Positions 38,201 through 46,188 of a stretch of 64,000 nucleotides of DNA are shown here, one piece after another. The stretch spans positions 4,596,501-4,660,500 of the forward strand of contig RHDP01000001.1 of the NCBI GenBank assembly GCA_003725745.1, given 5' to 3'. This DNA is from Streptomyces sp. I6 (GTDB lineage: Bacteria; Actinomycetota; Actinomycetes; Streptomycetales; Streptomycetaceae). The translations under genes and the position numbers were made by a program. The notes below the pieces were generated by a model. It did not search any database. It saw only the letters and a program-made list of their open reading frames with translations, and was not told the DNA's origin. The number at the start of each line of letters is the position of its first letter. The stretch's first letter is position 1.

Positions 38201-38699
38201 ACCCAGAGCCAAGCCGCGGAGCCAGCCGAAGCCGCGGTCGAAGCCTTCCCAAGCCAAGAAGCCGGCACAGAAGGCCGCGCGGAAGGCGGCCGAGGAGGCA
38301 AAGGCTGAAGGCAAGGAACAGGCTCAGGAAGCCGTTCAGCAGAGGGTCGCGGAGTGGAGCGAGGGGCAGGAGGAGTCTGCGTCTGCCGCCCGCTACGCCC
38401 GTGATCTTGAGGGCCGGGATAGCAAGGGCAAGCATTCTGCCTATACTGGTGGTTTCGACCCGGACAATCCCGACCGTGTGTTCGTCGGTTGCTCGTCCAA
38501 TCCTGATGGATGCGCTGAGCGGGATGTCGAACGCCAAACAGGTAGGGGTCCGCACGACGTAGTCTTCACGAAGGCATTCGGGTGGAGGGCCAAGAAGTGG
38601 GTCGAAATTCCCATCTGCGTGAAATGTCAAGCCCGCTATAAGCGGAAGCAGTTCCCGCCGGACGCCATATACGACGAAGGAGGGGACTGGTCAAAGTGA
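32217..38699 (+). CDS. RHS repeat polymorphic toxin with deaminase-like C-terminal domain
   Basis: 2160 aa, unbroken. Residues 18-40 hold a signal/anchor segment (SVSFVAFMAMMITLIPDD). An N-terminal TcdB/SpvB-like region is followed by many YD repeats (YDPLGRLLK, YEYDHLDNVVKITAPGG, FTYDNGDNVVSTTDPRG) that build the RHS shell. The core ends with LGAREYDPSTGRFLSVDP and DPEGL at about 1867-1871. Next comes a very basic Ala/Arg/Lys-rich stretch of about 150 residues. The tip (about 2058-2160) has GCAERDVE (Cys2099, Glu2101) and PICVKC (Cys2134, Cys2137), the [HC]xE plus CxxC zinc pattern of nucleic-acid deaminases, closest in feel to YwqJ-like ones. ATG at 32217 follows GGGTGGGG. GC content falls from about 36.1 kb on. 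Confidence 0.85.
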   Translation: MQQLLRQLRYLGHWHRSVSFVAFMAMMITLIPDDPAAAAGRGADLEDLKRDRSVAGRALTKERREARNAAAKAWQGSAARIPSGDYLVQVTGRPGTNTPEKAAKQRLGAANGSALGKAPEALAKLPVTLRPAQDAPRSRGARANAPKAASGSAARVRIEDAATARKAGVEGVLFTTAPAAARDGTAGAASGAVQVELDYSAFKDTFGGDWGSRLRLVQLPACALTTPQKAECRTRTELRGSNDPAGHTVEATVDLGKAPTQGFAARSAAAAPMVLAATAAASGPGGSHEATSLSPSGSWMAGSSSGGFSWTYPIEAPEVPGGPQPEIELSYSSQSVDGRTASTNAQSSWIAEGWDYEPGYIERKYRSCSDDKGKVDGKTPNNTADNGDLCWGSDHVVMSLGGNTTELVKDDANGKWRPADDDGTKVEQKTGAVNGTKDGEYWVVTGTDGVKYHFGLNKLPNATTQSTNSALTVPVFGNHPGEPCHATAFMDSDCTQAYRWNLDYVVDPLGDAMTLWWNKHTNFYGQNMKADQQISYVRSADLARIDYGQRSDTLFTAQPAGRVSFTVSERCVTNATFDCAESKRTTANAKHWPDTPLDQECKSGAQCTDKFSPTFWSTKRLTKITTQVLAGTTLKNVDSWALESRFPDTGDGTSPALWLDSVTRTGHGAGSTAAMPKVSFSGVQLDNRVDGVEGLPPFSRLRINAIDTETGGRIGVSYSPRDCQVLAPRRMPASPETNTMRCFPQYWTPKGALSPVQDWFHKYLVTEVREEDLVTDSPAKVTSYEFIGGAAWAYDESEFTENKYRTWSQYRGYERVRTRLGAGDDVKQLSEHRYFRGMHGDKLPSGTRTSVIEDSQGGSVDDLPQYQGQLREQITYESDGGAVDSSTLTTAWSVKTATRARTGTTPLEAWMTRPETVQTRERVKGETWRTSTETTKYDSYGLPYQVDETTPGGKRMCSTTTYARNTAAYLLESESRELTTLGACGTTGGEVIEDTRTLYDGQAFGAAPTKGLATEVQELNAEGDGYITIDKTAYDIHGRETATWDAENRKTSVSYTPATLARPTKQVSTDPLGHTETTDFDDVRGMPLVETDANGKKATMQYDPLGRLLKVWEIDRDPATQTPTAEYDYTVRRDGPTVVTTKTLKDNGQYAVAYEILDGLLRERQTQDEAVGAGRIVNDTFYDTAGRKWKENDGYYNDREPEAKLLQVGDNEVPSQNRTTFNGLGEPVAEVTYHRGVEKLRTTTERDGDVSTTIPPKGDTVTATFEDAEGRASRLREFTNDARTTWRDTVYEYDHLDNVVKITAPGGAVTSFEYDGRGRQKSVTDPDGGKTTFTYDNGDNVVSTTDPRGHTLVTTYDAAGRPTTLRENSATGPKRMEWTYDTLAKGRPTASIRYEGGKEYRDEVTAYDGAYRPTATQTVIPQSEEGLKGTYTYNYAYTPTGNVAWAQLPGLGGLTTERVVFRYNSDDLPISIGGASTYLGDVQYSAFGEILRTEAGPAGKKVYGSYIYDEFTRRLGVSTFDRSVSPGRISETRYSYDEAGNVTKVSDAPGDAAVDAGKTDTQCFVYDKLRQMTSAWTAKSEDCAAGPSKETVGGPDAYWQSFKFDAAGNRTELVEHDTTGDTAKDVTRTYSYGKAGVGGPNALAEVKSAGPLGERVSTFAYDKAGNTVRRQRDGVEQTLEWDVEGKLKSVSEPVGGGGTRVTRYLYDAAGQPLIRTGADGSRTLYLGDAELTVSSDLQQVSAERFYVHPDGSTTVRATGGVRQLMLTDHHGTSNTVVDMVAVGMPVTRRKSLPFGEERGAAPGEWPGDRGFVGGTKDKDTGLTRLGAREYDPSTGRFLSVDPMVDYSQPATMNPYAYSNNAPATFSDPEGLFFPILIGIAARIAIQAAIRAAARRAAMIAARKAAQAAARRAAALARKRALEAAKRAAAKRARAEARKRAAAQRAAARRAAQRAAAKRAAQRRAAAQARQRAARAAAKRAQARRAAARKAAARPKPRAKPRSQPKPRSKPSQAKKPAQKAARKAAEEAKAEGKEQAQEAVQQRVAEWSEGQEESASAARYARDLEGRDSKGKHSAYTGGFDPDNPDRVFVGCSSNPDGCAERDVERQTGRGPHDVVFTKAFGWRAKKWVEIPICVKCQARYKRKQFPPDAIYDEGGDWSK

Positions 38700-38724
38700 T
38701 CAGTCAGCGAAGGGACAGAATCCG

Positions 38725-39216
38725 GTGAGCAAGAGCCTGGCCGAAATCGAAATCGGGCGCTTGGATTGGACTGCGTTCCGCACTCTGGGTGATCGGACCG
38801 AGAAGGTCCCCGGAGCCCTGCTGCGGCTGTTTGCCGCCGGCACGGAGGACGAGGCGATGGCTGCCTACTGGGAGCTGGAGAACGTCGTCGTCGTGCAGGG
38901 GCAGCTCTACAGTGCAGCATTGCCGACTGTGCATGTTCTGCTTGCGGCGTTGCTCGACGAGCTCTCGGCCGACGCCCGTGACCTTGTGCTCGAACTGCTC
39001 TTCCAGATCGTGTCAGGTGAGGCGGACGAGGAGGAGAGGGGCATGGGAAACTCAGCTCTGGGCGATCTGTGTCGAGATGCGGCTCGTGAGGGCCTCTGGC
39101 TCGTCTACCGGGAGCTTGGAACCCGGCGCCGGGAGACAGCCGAGTCGATTCTGGAGCGCATCGAAGGCGACGAAGCCAGGCTCACGGCCTTCCTCGCGAG
39201 CCTGCGAGGAAAGTAG
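38725..39216 (+). CDS. Putative immunity protein of the RHS toxin
   Basis: 163 aa, all helical, acidic, HEAT-like: FRTLGDRTEKVPGALLRLF, LYSAALPTVHVLLAALLDEL, ARDLVLELLFQIVSGEADEE. It starts at GTG 38725, 25 bp after the toxin stop codon, which is the standard position for the cognate immunity gene of a polymorphic toxin. Codon use is less GC-rich than in the core genes, like the end of the toxin gene. The immunity role is inferred from position and size, not from a recognised domain. Confidence 0.7.
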   Translation: MSKSLAEIEIGRLDWTAFRTLGDRTEKVPGALLRLFAAGTEDEAMAAYWELENVVVVQGQLYSAALPTVHVLLAALLDELSADARDLVLELLFQIVSGEADEEERGMGNSALGDLCRDAAREGLWLVYRELGTRRRETAESILERIEGDEARLTAFLASLRGK

Positions 39217-39231
39217 GCTCTGTCTGTTGCT

Positions 39232-39275
39232 GAAGGGCCCTGCGCAACCATCTCGGTGGTGGCGTGGGGCCCTTC
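39232..39275 (+). terminator. Terminator hairpin after the toxin-immunity pair
   Basis: GAAGGGCCC (39232-39240) pairs with GGGCCCTTC (39267-39275), with an inner ACCA/TGGT pairing in the loop. It begins 15 bp after the immunity gene. Confidence 0.7.
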
Positions 39276-39424
39276 GAGCGATCCGGGGCGTTTGAGTTCA
39301 GTCCGGACGTCGGCACTGCTCTCTTTGTGTTCGGCATGGTGTGAGCACCGAAACTATTCGATGCGAGGCCGAAGGCGCCGACTGATATGTCCCGAGTGAA
39401 CATGCAGGGCAGCGAGAGTATCGC

Positions 39425-39672
39425 TCAAGTTGTCGCTGCGGCGCCGATGAGGAAGAGGACGCGCTCACCTACGCGTACTGGCAGGAGTGGCGGGACGCGA
39501 ATCCCGGGTGGAACCCGTCGAGTTCGACCACGTGGTGGGATACAAGGTGCCGCTGAGCCTCGGTGGGGCGGACGATGTGGCGAACCTGGAGCTCACCGGG
39601 CGCCGGGGGTACGTCGAGCTGTGGGCACGGCATGCCCTCGTCTCCGCCACACCGCGCCCGTTCGTACCATGA
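39425..39672 (+). pseudogene. Orphan HNH-like toxin-tip fragment (one frameshift)
   Basis: Two frames joined at about 39514 (CCC run) read CRCGADEEDALTYAYWQEWRDANPGWNP and then VEFDHVVGYKVPLSLGGADDVANLEL, ending RPFVP. The DHVV...PLSLGG..DVANL pattern is that of HNH-type nucleases (compare D-H-x-x-P-L-x-x-G-G-x-x-x-x-x-N-L). There is no start codon with a ribosome site. Its place directly after an RHS toxin/immunity pair suggests a displaced, silent C-terminal tip. Confidence 0.45.
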
Positions 39673-39703
39673 AGTGCAGATCCCGGCAGACAGGAGCACA
39701 CCC

Positions 39704-40018
39704 ATGTTCGGCGGCGCGTTGAACGAGCTGTTCGCTCCTGGCCGACGTCATACCGAGGAGGAGCGGCGGCGTCAGGAGCTCACGCTCGAGGAGGCCGGTG
39801 ACGCCGATCCCGGGCGGGGGCCGATAGACCTGGGCAGCGGGGTCGTGCTCATCCGGGTGCCCGCGGCACGGGACGAGGCGCGTTCCGCCGAGGGGGAGCC
39901 GGAGGCCGGCGACAAGAACGCCGAGGGCGCTGAGGACACCAAGGCTGCCGAGGATGGCAAGAACGCCCAGGACGGCAAGAACGCCGAAGCGGCCCGGGCC
40001 GCCGATGGCGCTGAGTAG
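39704..40018 (+). CDS. DUF6191 family protein
   Basis: 104 aa. The N-terminal half [23 protein letters not shown] and [19 protein letters not shown] matches the small DUF6191 proteins of Streptomyces. The C-terminal half is low complexity and highly charged, with repeated [17 protein letters not shown]. Function unknown. ATG at 39704 has CAGGAG upstream. Confidence 0.75.
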   Translation: MFGGALNELFAPGRRHTEEERRRQELTLEEAGDADPGRGPIDLGSGVVLIRVPAARDEARSAEGEPEAGDKNAEGAEDTKAAEDGKNAQDGKNAEAARAADGAE

Positions 40019-40073
40019 ACAGAACTGCTCGCGGCGGGCGCACTCGCCCCCAGCGGCCCGTCGCCCACACGCC

Positions 40074-40108
40074 GGAGGGCCCGGCACCCCTCGGGTGCCG
40101 GGCCCTCC
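40074..40108. terminator. Bidirectional terminator
   Basis: Perfect 16-bp stem (40074-40089 with 40093-40108) and a three-base loop CTC, between the convergent DUF6191 and kgd genes. Confidence 0.9.
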
Positions 40109-40134
40109 GTCTCGTGCGTACCGCCTCGGCGGCC

Positions 40135-43100
40135 TCAGGCCTCGAAGACCTCGTTGACCAGCTGCTGCTGCTCCGCCTGGTGCCGCTTCGCCGAGCCCAC
40201 CGCCGGGGACGAGGAGTGGGGGCGGGAGATGCGGCGCAGGCGCTCGCCGTGCGGGATGTCCGCACCGACCGCCAGGTCCAGGTGGTCGATCAGGTTGAGC
40301 GCGATGAACGGCCAGGCACCCTGGTTCGCCGGCTCCTCCTGCGCCCAGAGGTACTTCTCGGCGTTCGGGAACTTCGCGATCTCGGCCTGCAGCTCGGCAC
40401 CCGGCAGCGGGTACAGGCGCTCCAGGCGGATGATCGCCGTGTCGGTGGCACCGCGCTTCTGCCGCTCCGCCTCGAGGTCGTAGTAGACCTTGCCGGAGCA
40501 GAAGACGACCTTGCGGACGTCGGCGGCGTTCACCGCTCCCGAATCCACCCCGGTGTCCCCGATGACCGGGCGGAAGCCGCCGGTGGTGAACTCCTCCACC
40601 TTGGACGCCGCGGCCTTCAGACGCAGCATCGACTTCGGGGTGAAGACGATGAGCGGCTTGTGGTGCGGGTTGTGGACCTGCCAGCGCAGCAGGTGGAAGT
40701 AGTTCGACGGCAGAGTCGGCATGGCGACCGTCATGTTGTTCTGCGCGCACAGCTGGAGGAAGCGCTCCGGGCGGGCGGAGCTGTGGTCCGGGCCCTGGCC
40801 CTCGTAGCCGTGCGGCAGCAGCAGCGTGACGCCGGAGGTCTGGCCCCACTTCTGCTCGGCCGAGGAGATGAACTCGTCGACGACGGTCTGGGCGCCGTTG
40901 ACGAAGTCGCCGAACTGGGCCTCCCACATGACCAGCGACTCGGGGCGGGCCAGCGAGTAGCCGTACTCGAAGCCCATCGCCGCGTACTCGCTGAGCAGCG
41001 AGTCGTAGACGTTGTAGCGGGCCTGGTCCTCGGACAGGTAGAGCAGCGGGGTGTGGTCCTCGTTGGTCTCCTGGTGCACCAGCACCGCATGGCGCTGGCC
41101 GAAGGTGCCCCGGCGGGTGTCCTGGCCGGCGAGCCGGACCGGGGTGCCCTCCATCAGCAGCGAGCCGATGGCGAGGGTCTCGCCCATGCCCCAGTCGATC
41201 GTGCCGTCCTCGACCGAGGCCGCGCGGCGCTGCAGCTGCGGCAGCAGCCGCGGGTGGACGGTGATGCTGTCGGGGACGTTGACCTGGGACTCGGCGATCC
41301 GCTTGACGACCTCCTGGGAGATCCCGTGGCGACGGACACGGGGAACTCGGCCTGGGCGTCCGGGACCGAGGCGGGGCCGGGTGGCTGGTGGCCTCGCGGA
41401 CCTCCGCGAAGACCTTCTCCAGCTGGCCCTGGAAGTCCTGGAGCGCCTGTTCGGCCTCTTCCAGCGTGATGTCGCCGCGGCCGATGAGCGACTCGGTGTA
41501 GAGCTTGCGCACCGAGCGCTTCTTGTCGATCAGGTTCACCATCTGCGGGTTGGTGAACTGCGGGTTGTCGCCCTCGTTGTGACCTCGGCGGCGGTAGCAG
41601 ATGAGGTCGATCACGACGTCCTTGTTGAACGTCTGGCGGAACTCGAAGGCGAGCCGCGCCACCCGGACGCACGCCTCCGGGTCGTCGCCGTTCACATGGA
41701 AGATCGGCGCCTCGATCATGCGGGCCACGTCGGTCGCGTACATCGACGAACGCGACGACTCCGGGGCGGCGGTGAAGCCGACCTGGTTGTTGATGACGAT
41801 GTGGACCGTGCCGCCGGTGCGGTAGCCGCGCAGCTGCGACATGTTCAGCGTCTCGGCGACGACCCCCTGGCCGGCGAAGGCCGCGTCGCCGTGCAGGGCG
41901 ACGGGCAGGACGGTGAAGTCCGTGCCGCCCTTGTTGATGATGTCCTGCTTGGCGCGGACGACGCCCTCGAGGACCGGGTCGACGGCCTCCAGGTGCGACG
42001 GGTTGGCGACCAGCGACACCGTGATCTGCTCGCCGTCCAGACCGGTGAAGGTGCCCTCGGCGCCGAGGTGGTACTTCACGTCGCCGGAGCCGTGCATCGA
42101 CTTCGGGTCGAGGTTGCCCTCGAACTCGCGGAAGATCTGCGCGTACGACTTGCCGACGATGTTCGCCAGGACGTTCAGCCGGCCGCGGTGGGCCATGCCG
42201 ATGACGACCTCGTCGAGGCGGGACTCCGCGGCCGAGTCGATGACCGCGTCGAGCAGCGGGATGACGGACTCGCCGCCCTCCAGCGAGAAGCGCTTCTGGC
42301 CGACGTACTTGGTCTGCAGGAAGGTCTCGAAGGCCTCCGCGGCGTTCAGCCGGCGCAGGATGCGCAGCTGCTCCTCGCGCTCCGGCTTGGCGTGCGGGCG
42401 CTCCACCCGGTCCTGGATCCACTTGCGCTGCTTCGGGTCCTGGATGTGCATGAACTCGATGCCGGTGGTGCGGCAGTACGAGTCGCGCAGCACGCCGAGG
42501 ATGTCGCGCAGCTTCATCATCGACTTGCCGCCGAAGCCGCCGACGGCGAACTCGCGCTCCAGGTCCCACAGGGTGAGCCCGTGCTCGGTGATGTCCAGGT
42601 CGGGGTGCTTGCGCTGGCGGTACTCCAGCGGGTCGGTGTCGGCCATCACATGGCCGCGGACCCGGTAGGAGTGGATCAGCTCGAAGACCCGGGCCGCCTT
42701 GGTGACGTCGTCGTCGTGCGAGGCGTCGATGTCCTTGAGCCAGCGGACCGGCTCGTAGGGGATGCGCAGCGCCTCGAAGATGTCGTCGTAGAAGCCGTCC
42801 TCGCCGAGGAGGAGGTTGGCGACGATCCGCAGGAACTCGCCGGACGCGGCGCCCTGGATCACCCGGTGGTCGTAGGTCGAGGTCAGGGTCATGACCTTGG
42901 AGACGCCCAGCTTGTTCAGGGTGTCCTGGGAGGTGCCCTGGAACTCGGCCGGGTAGTCCATCGAGCCGACGCCCATGATCACCGACTGCCCGGGCATCAG
43001 ACGCGGCACGGAGTGGACGGTGCCGAGGCCGCCGGGGTTGGTGAGCGAGACGGTGACGCCGCTGAAGTCGTCCATCGTCAGCTTGTTGCTGCGGGCGCGG

Positions 43101-43983
43101 CGGACGATGTCCTCGTAGGCCTGCCAGAACTCGAAGAAGTTCATGGTCTCGGCCTTCTTGATGGCCGCGACGACGAGCTGCCGGTCGCCGTTGGGCTTCA
43201 CCAGGTCGATGGCGAGGCCGAGGTTCACGTGCGGGGCTTGACCAGGACCGGCTTGCCGTCCTTGTCGCCGTACGACCAGTTCATCGACGGCATGGCCTTG
43301 ATCGCCTGCACCATCGCGTACCCGATGATGTGCGTGAAGGAGATCTTCCCGCCCGGGCGCGCTTCAGGTGGTTGTTGATCACGATCCGGTTGTCGAAGAG
43401 CAGCTTCACCGGGACGGCGCGGACGGACGTGGCCGTCGGCAGCTCCAGCGAGGCGTTCATGTTCTTCGCCACGGCGGCGGAGGGGCCGCGCAGCGGCAGC
43501 ATCTCCGGACCGTCGGTCGTCTTAGTGGCGTCGGCGGCCTTGGCCGCCGGCTTGGCCGGGGCGGCTGCGGGCTTCGCGGACGCGGCGGGCTTCGCCGGTG
43601 CCGGAGCCGGTGCCGCGGGCTGCGTCGGGGCGGGCTTCGCCGGTGCCGGTGCGGCGGGGGCCTGCGGGGCGGGAGCCTGGGCCGCGGGGCCTGCTGGGCG
43701 GGGGCCGCGGGCGCCGGAGCCTGTGCGGTGCCCGGCGTCTGTGCGGCCGTCGTGCCCGCCGAGGCCGGCGGCGTCGGCGCGGCCTCGCTGGTGGCCCCGC
43801 CGCCCGGCTTGTAGTCGGCGAAGAAGTCCCACCAGGCGCGGTCGACGGAGTTCGGGTCCTGGAGGTACTGCTGGTAGATCTCGTCGACGAGCCACTCATT
43901 GGCCCCGAACGCGGCAGCGGGATTCTTCCCCTGCCCGTCGGGGTCGGTCGACGTACTCGAGTTACTGGGGACTGAGACGACAC
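40135..43983 (-). CDS. kgd: Multifunctional 2-oxoglutarate dehydrogenase E1/E2 (six frameshifts)
   Basis: About 1283 aa after repair, as expected for the actinobacterial fused enzyme. Order: N-terminal E1 leader ([19 protein letters not shown]), an Ala/Pro linker, an E2 succinyltransferase domain with the active-site YDHRVIQGA, then the thiamine-diphosphate E1 domain ([31 protein letters not shown]) to [11 protein letters not shown]. It oxidatively decarboxylates 2-oxoglutarate in the TCA cycle. Frame breaks lie at about 43967, 43687, 43353, 43234, 41374 and 41324, all in or beside C/G runs. GTG start at 43983 (VSSQSPSNSS) after GAGGGCGG. An essential gene with six breaks is strong evidence for sequencing errors. 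Confidence 0.92.
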
Positions 43984-44275
43984 GGCGGCAACCGCCCTCT
44001 TCCGCTTCACAAGGTGATGGACAGCGGAAATAAAGGCTACGCCTACGCGGCGGGGAGGTGCAGGCCGGGCGTGGTCTTCGTCGCCTAAGTCACACCTGTC
44101 AACCGGTTTCGGCGTAGGAATTGGCGGGAAACAAACGCGGTTCCCCTGCGGACCGGGTACGGCGGAGCGCGGCCGCGGCCCGCCGGGCCGCACCCGTGCC
44201 CTGCTCCCCGGACACCTGGACGCAGGACGCGTCCGTCCGGTTCGCCACGGGCTTCGCTCCTCTTCGAACCCTACG

Positions 44276-45366
44276 TCAATCGTGTGACGAGGGGATTCCC
44301 GGGAGGGTGACCCTGATGCGGCAGCCGCGCGTCGATTCGGCCACCCCGATGCGGCCGCCGTGCAGCTCCACCGCCCAGCGCGCGATGGCCAGGCCCAGGC
44401 CGGTGCCCCGTCGCTGCCCGGGCCGTGCTGCGACGGGGCACTGCCCCGGTTGAACCGCTCGAAGACCCGGTGCCGCTCCGACTCCGGGATCCCCGGGCCC
44501 TCGTCCTGGACCTCCAGGTCCAGGGACTCGGCCCGTGCGCCCCGGCGGGCGAGGACGGTGACCCTGCCGTGCGGCGGGGAGTGCTTGACCGCGTTGTCGA
44601 TCAGGTTCGCCACGACCTGGTGCAGCCGCTCCGCGTCCGCGTGGGCGGTCAGCTCGGGAGGCGAGACGTCCAGGTGCAGATGGACGTCCTTGCGGGTGTG
44701 GTTGCCGGAACCCGAGGGCAGCCCGCGCTGCCCGGCGGCCAGGTTGGCCTCCTTCAGCACTCCCGACAGATAGGGCCAGACCTCGAAGCGCCGGGCCTTG
44801 AGCGTGACGACGCCGTTGTCCAGCCGGGAGAGGTCCAGCAGCGTCTCGACCAGCCGGGACAGCCGCTCCGTCTGCTTCAGGGCGGTGCGCATCGTCTCGG
44901 GGTCGGCCGCCGAGACCCCGTCCACGACGTTCTCCAGCACCGCGCGCAGGGCCGCGATGGGGGTGCGCAGCTCGTGGGAGACGTTGGCGACCAGCTCCTT
45001 GCGGTGCCGGTCCACGGCCTCCAGGTCGTCCGCCATGCGGTTGATCGTGGAGGCGAGGTCGCCGAGCTCGTCGCGGCGGCCGTCGCCGCGCACCCGGCGG
45101 CTGAAGTCGCCGTGGGAGATCGACTTCGCGACGGTGTTCATCTCGTCCAGCGGGGCGGTCAGCCCGTGCGCCACGAACTGGGTGATCAGCAGCGTGGTGA
45201 TCATGGCGAAGACCGTTATGTAGCGCAGCTCCGCCCCGGTGCGGAAGGCGACCAGCGCCAGCCCGGTCGTGATCAGCACCGCCACGACGACCAGAGCGCC
45301 GAGCTTGGTCTTGATCGAGATCTCCACCGCACCCAGCCGGGACCGGAGCCGGCTAAGCCGGGTCAT
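44276..45366 (-). CDS. Two-component sensor histidine kinase (one frameshift)
   Basis: About 364 aa. Two membrane segments (LGALVVVAVLITTGLALVAF and VFAMITTLLITQFVAHGL) enclose almost no outside loop; a HAMP linker follows. The phosphoacceptor box is VANVSHELRTPIAALRAVL, the N-box LIDNAVKHSPP, and the G1 box DEGPGIPESE. The frame breaks at about 44406 in a CCCC run, and the repaired end is TGLGLAIARWAVELHGGRI. ATG at 45366 overlaps the response regulator stop as ATGA, so regulator and kinase form one operon. Confidence 0.88.
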
Positions 45367-46106
45367 GGCGCCGGGGTCTCCAGGGCGTACCCGACACCGT
45401 GGACCGTCCGGATCCGCTCGGCGCCGATCTTGCGCCGCAGCGCCTTGATGTGGCTGTCGACGGTGCGGGTGCCGGAGGCGTCCGCCCAGTCCCACACCTC
45501 CGCGAGCAGCTGCTCCGGGAGAGGACCGCGCGCGGTGTGCTGGCCAGGCAGACCAGCAGGTCGAACTCGGTCGGTGTGAGGTGCACGTCCTCGTTCCGGA
45601 CGCGTACGCGGCGCTGGGCGTGGTCGATCTCCAGTTCGCCGAGGCGCAGGATCCCGCTGCGCGGCGTCACGGCGGCCAGCGCGGCGCGCTCCACCCGGCG
45701 CAGCAGCACGTGCACCCGCGCGGCCAGCTCGCGCATCGAGAACGGCTTCGTCATGTAGTCGTCGGCGCCCACACCGAGCCCGACCAGCATGTCGGTCTCG
45801 TCGTCACGCGCGGTGAGCATCAGCACCGGGACGGGGCGCTGCGCCTGGACCCGGCGGCACACCTCGAGGCCGTCGAAGCCGGGCAGCATCACGTCGAGGA
45901 CCATCAGGTCCGGCTGCCAGGCCTCCGCGGCGTCCACGGCCGAAGGGCCGTCGGCCGCGGTCTGGACCAGGAATCCCTCGGCGTGCAGACGGGCCGAGAT
46001 GGCGTCGACGATGGTGGTGTCGTCCTCGACGACCAGCACCCGGCGCTGGGCACTGCCGGTCGGGTGTACCGCCGTGCCGTTGCTGCTGGTGTGTGTCTGC
46101 TCCATC
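45363..46106 (-). CDS. OmpR-family response regulator (one frameshift)
   Basis: About 248 aa. Receiver domain: VLVVEDDTTIVDAI, phosphorylated aspartate in DLMVLDVMLPGFDG, LTARDD and a KPFSMRELAARV lysine. The winged-helix output domain begins LRLGELEIDHAQRRV and breaks at about 45515 after STPRAVLSR. The repaired continuation is EQLLAEVWDWADASGTRTVDS and GVGYALETPAP. ATG at 46106. It is transcribed with the downstream kinase and should bind direct repeats at its target promoters; targets unknown. Confidence 0.88.
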
Positions 46107-46188
46107 GCCCCGCCCCTGTCGCGCACTGCGAGCTGCGTGTAGATCGGTGTGTCAGGTAGGCAGCGTAAAGGCACCGACCAGGTCCCGG

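Noticed and set aside
36852-38630. A 592-residue reverse-strand frame over the RHS tip
   Set aside because: It is antisense to the well-supported toxin tip and shows only low-complexity Arg/Leu/Ser sequence.
40135-43983. kgd as a real pseudogene
   Set aside because: The enzyme is normally essential or near-essential, all domains and catalytic residues are intact, and all six breaks are one-base losses in or beside C/G runs.
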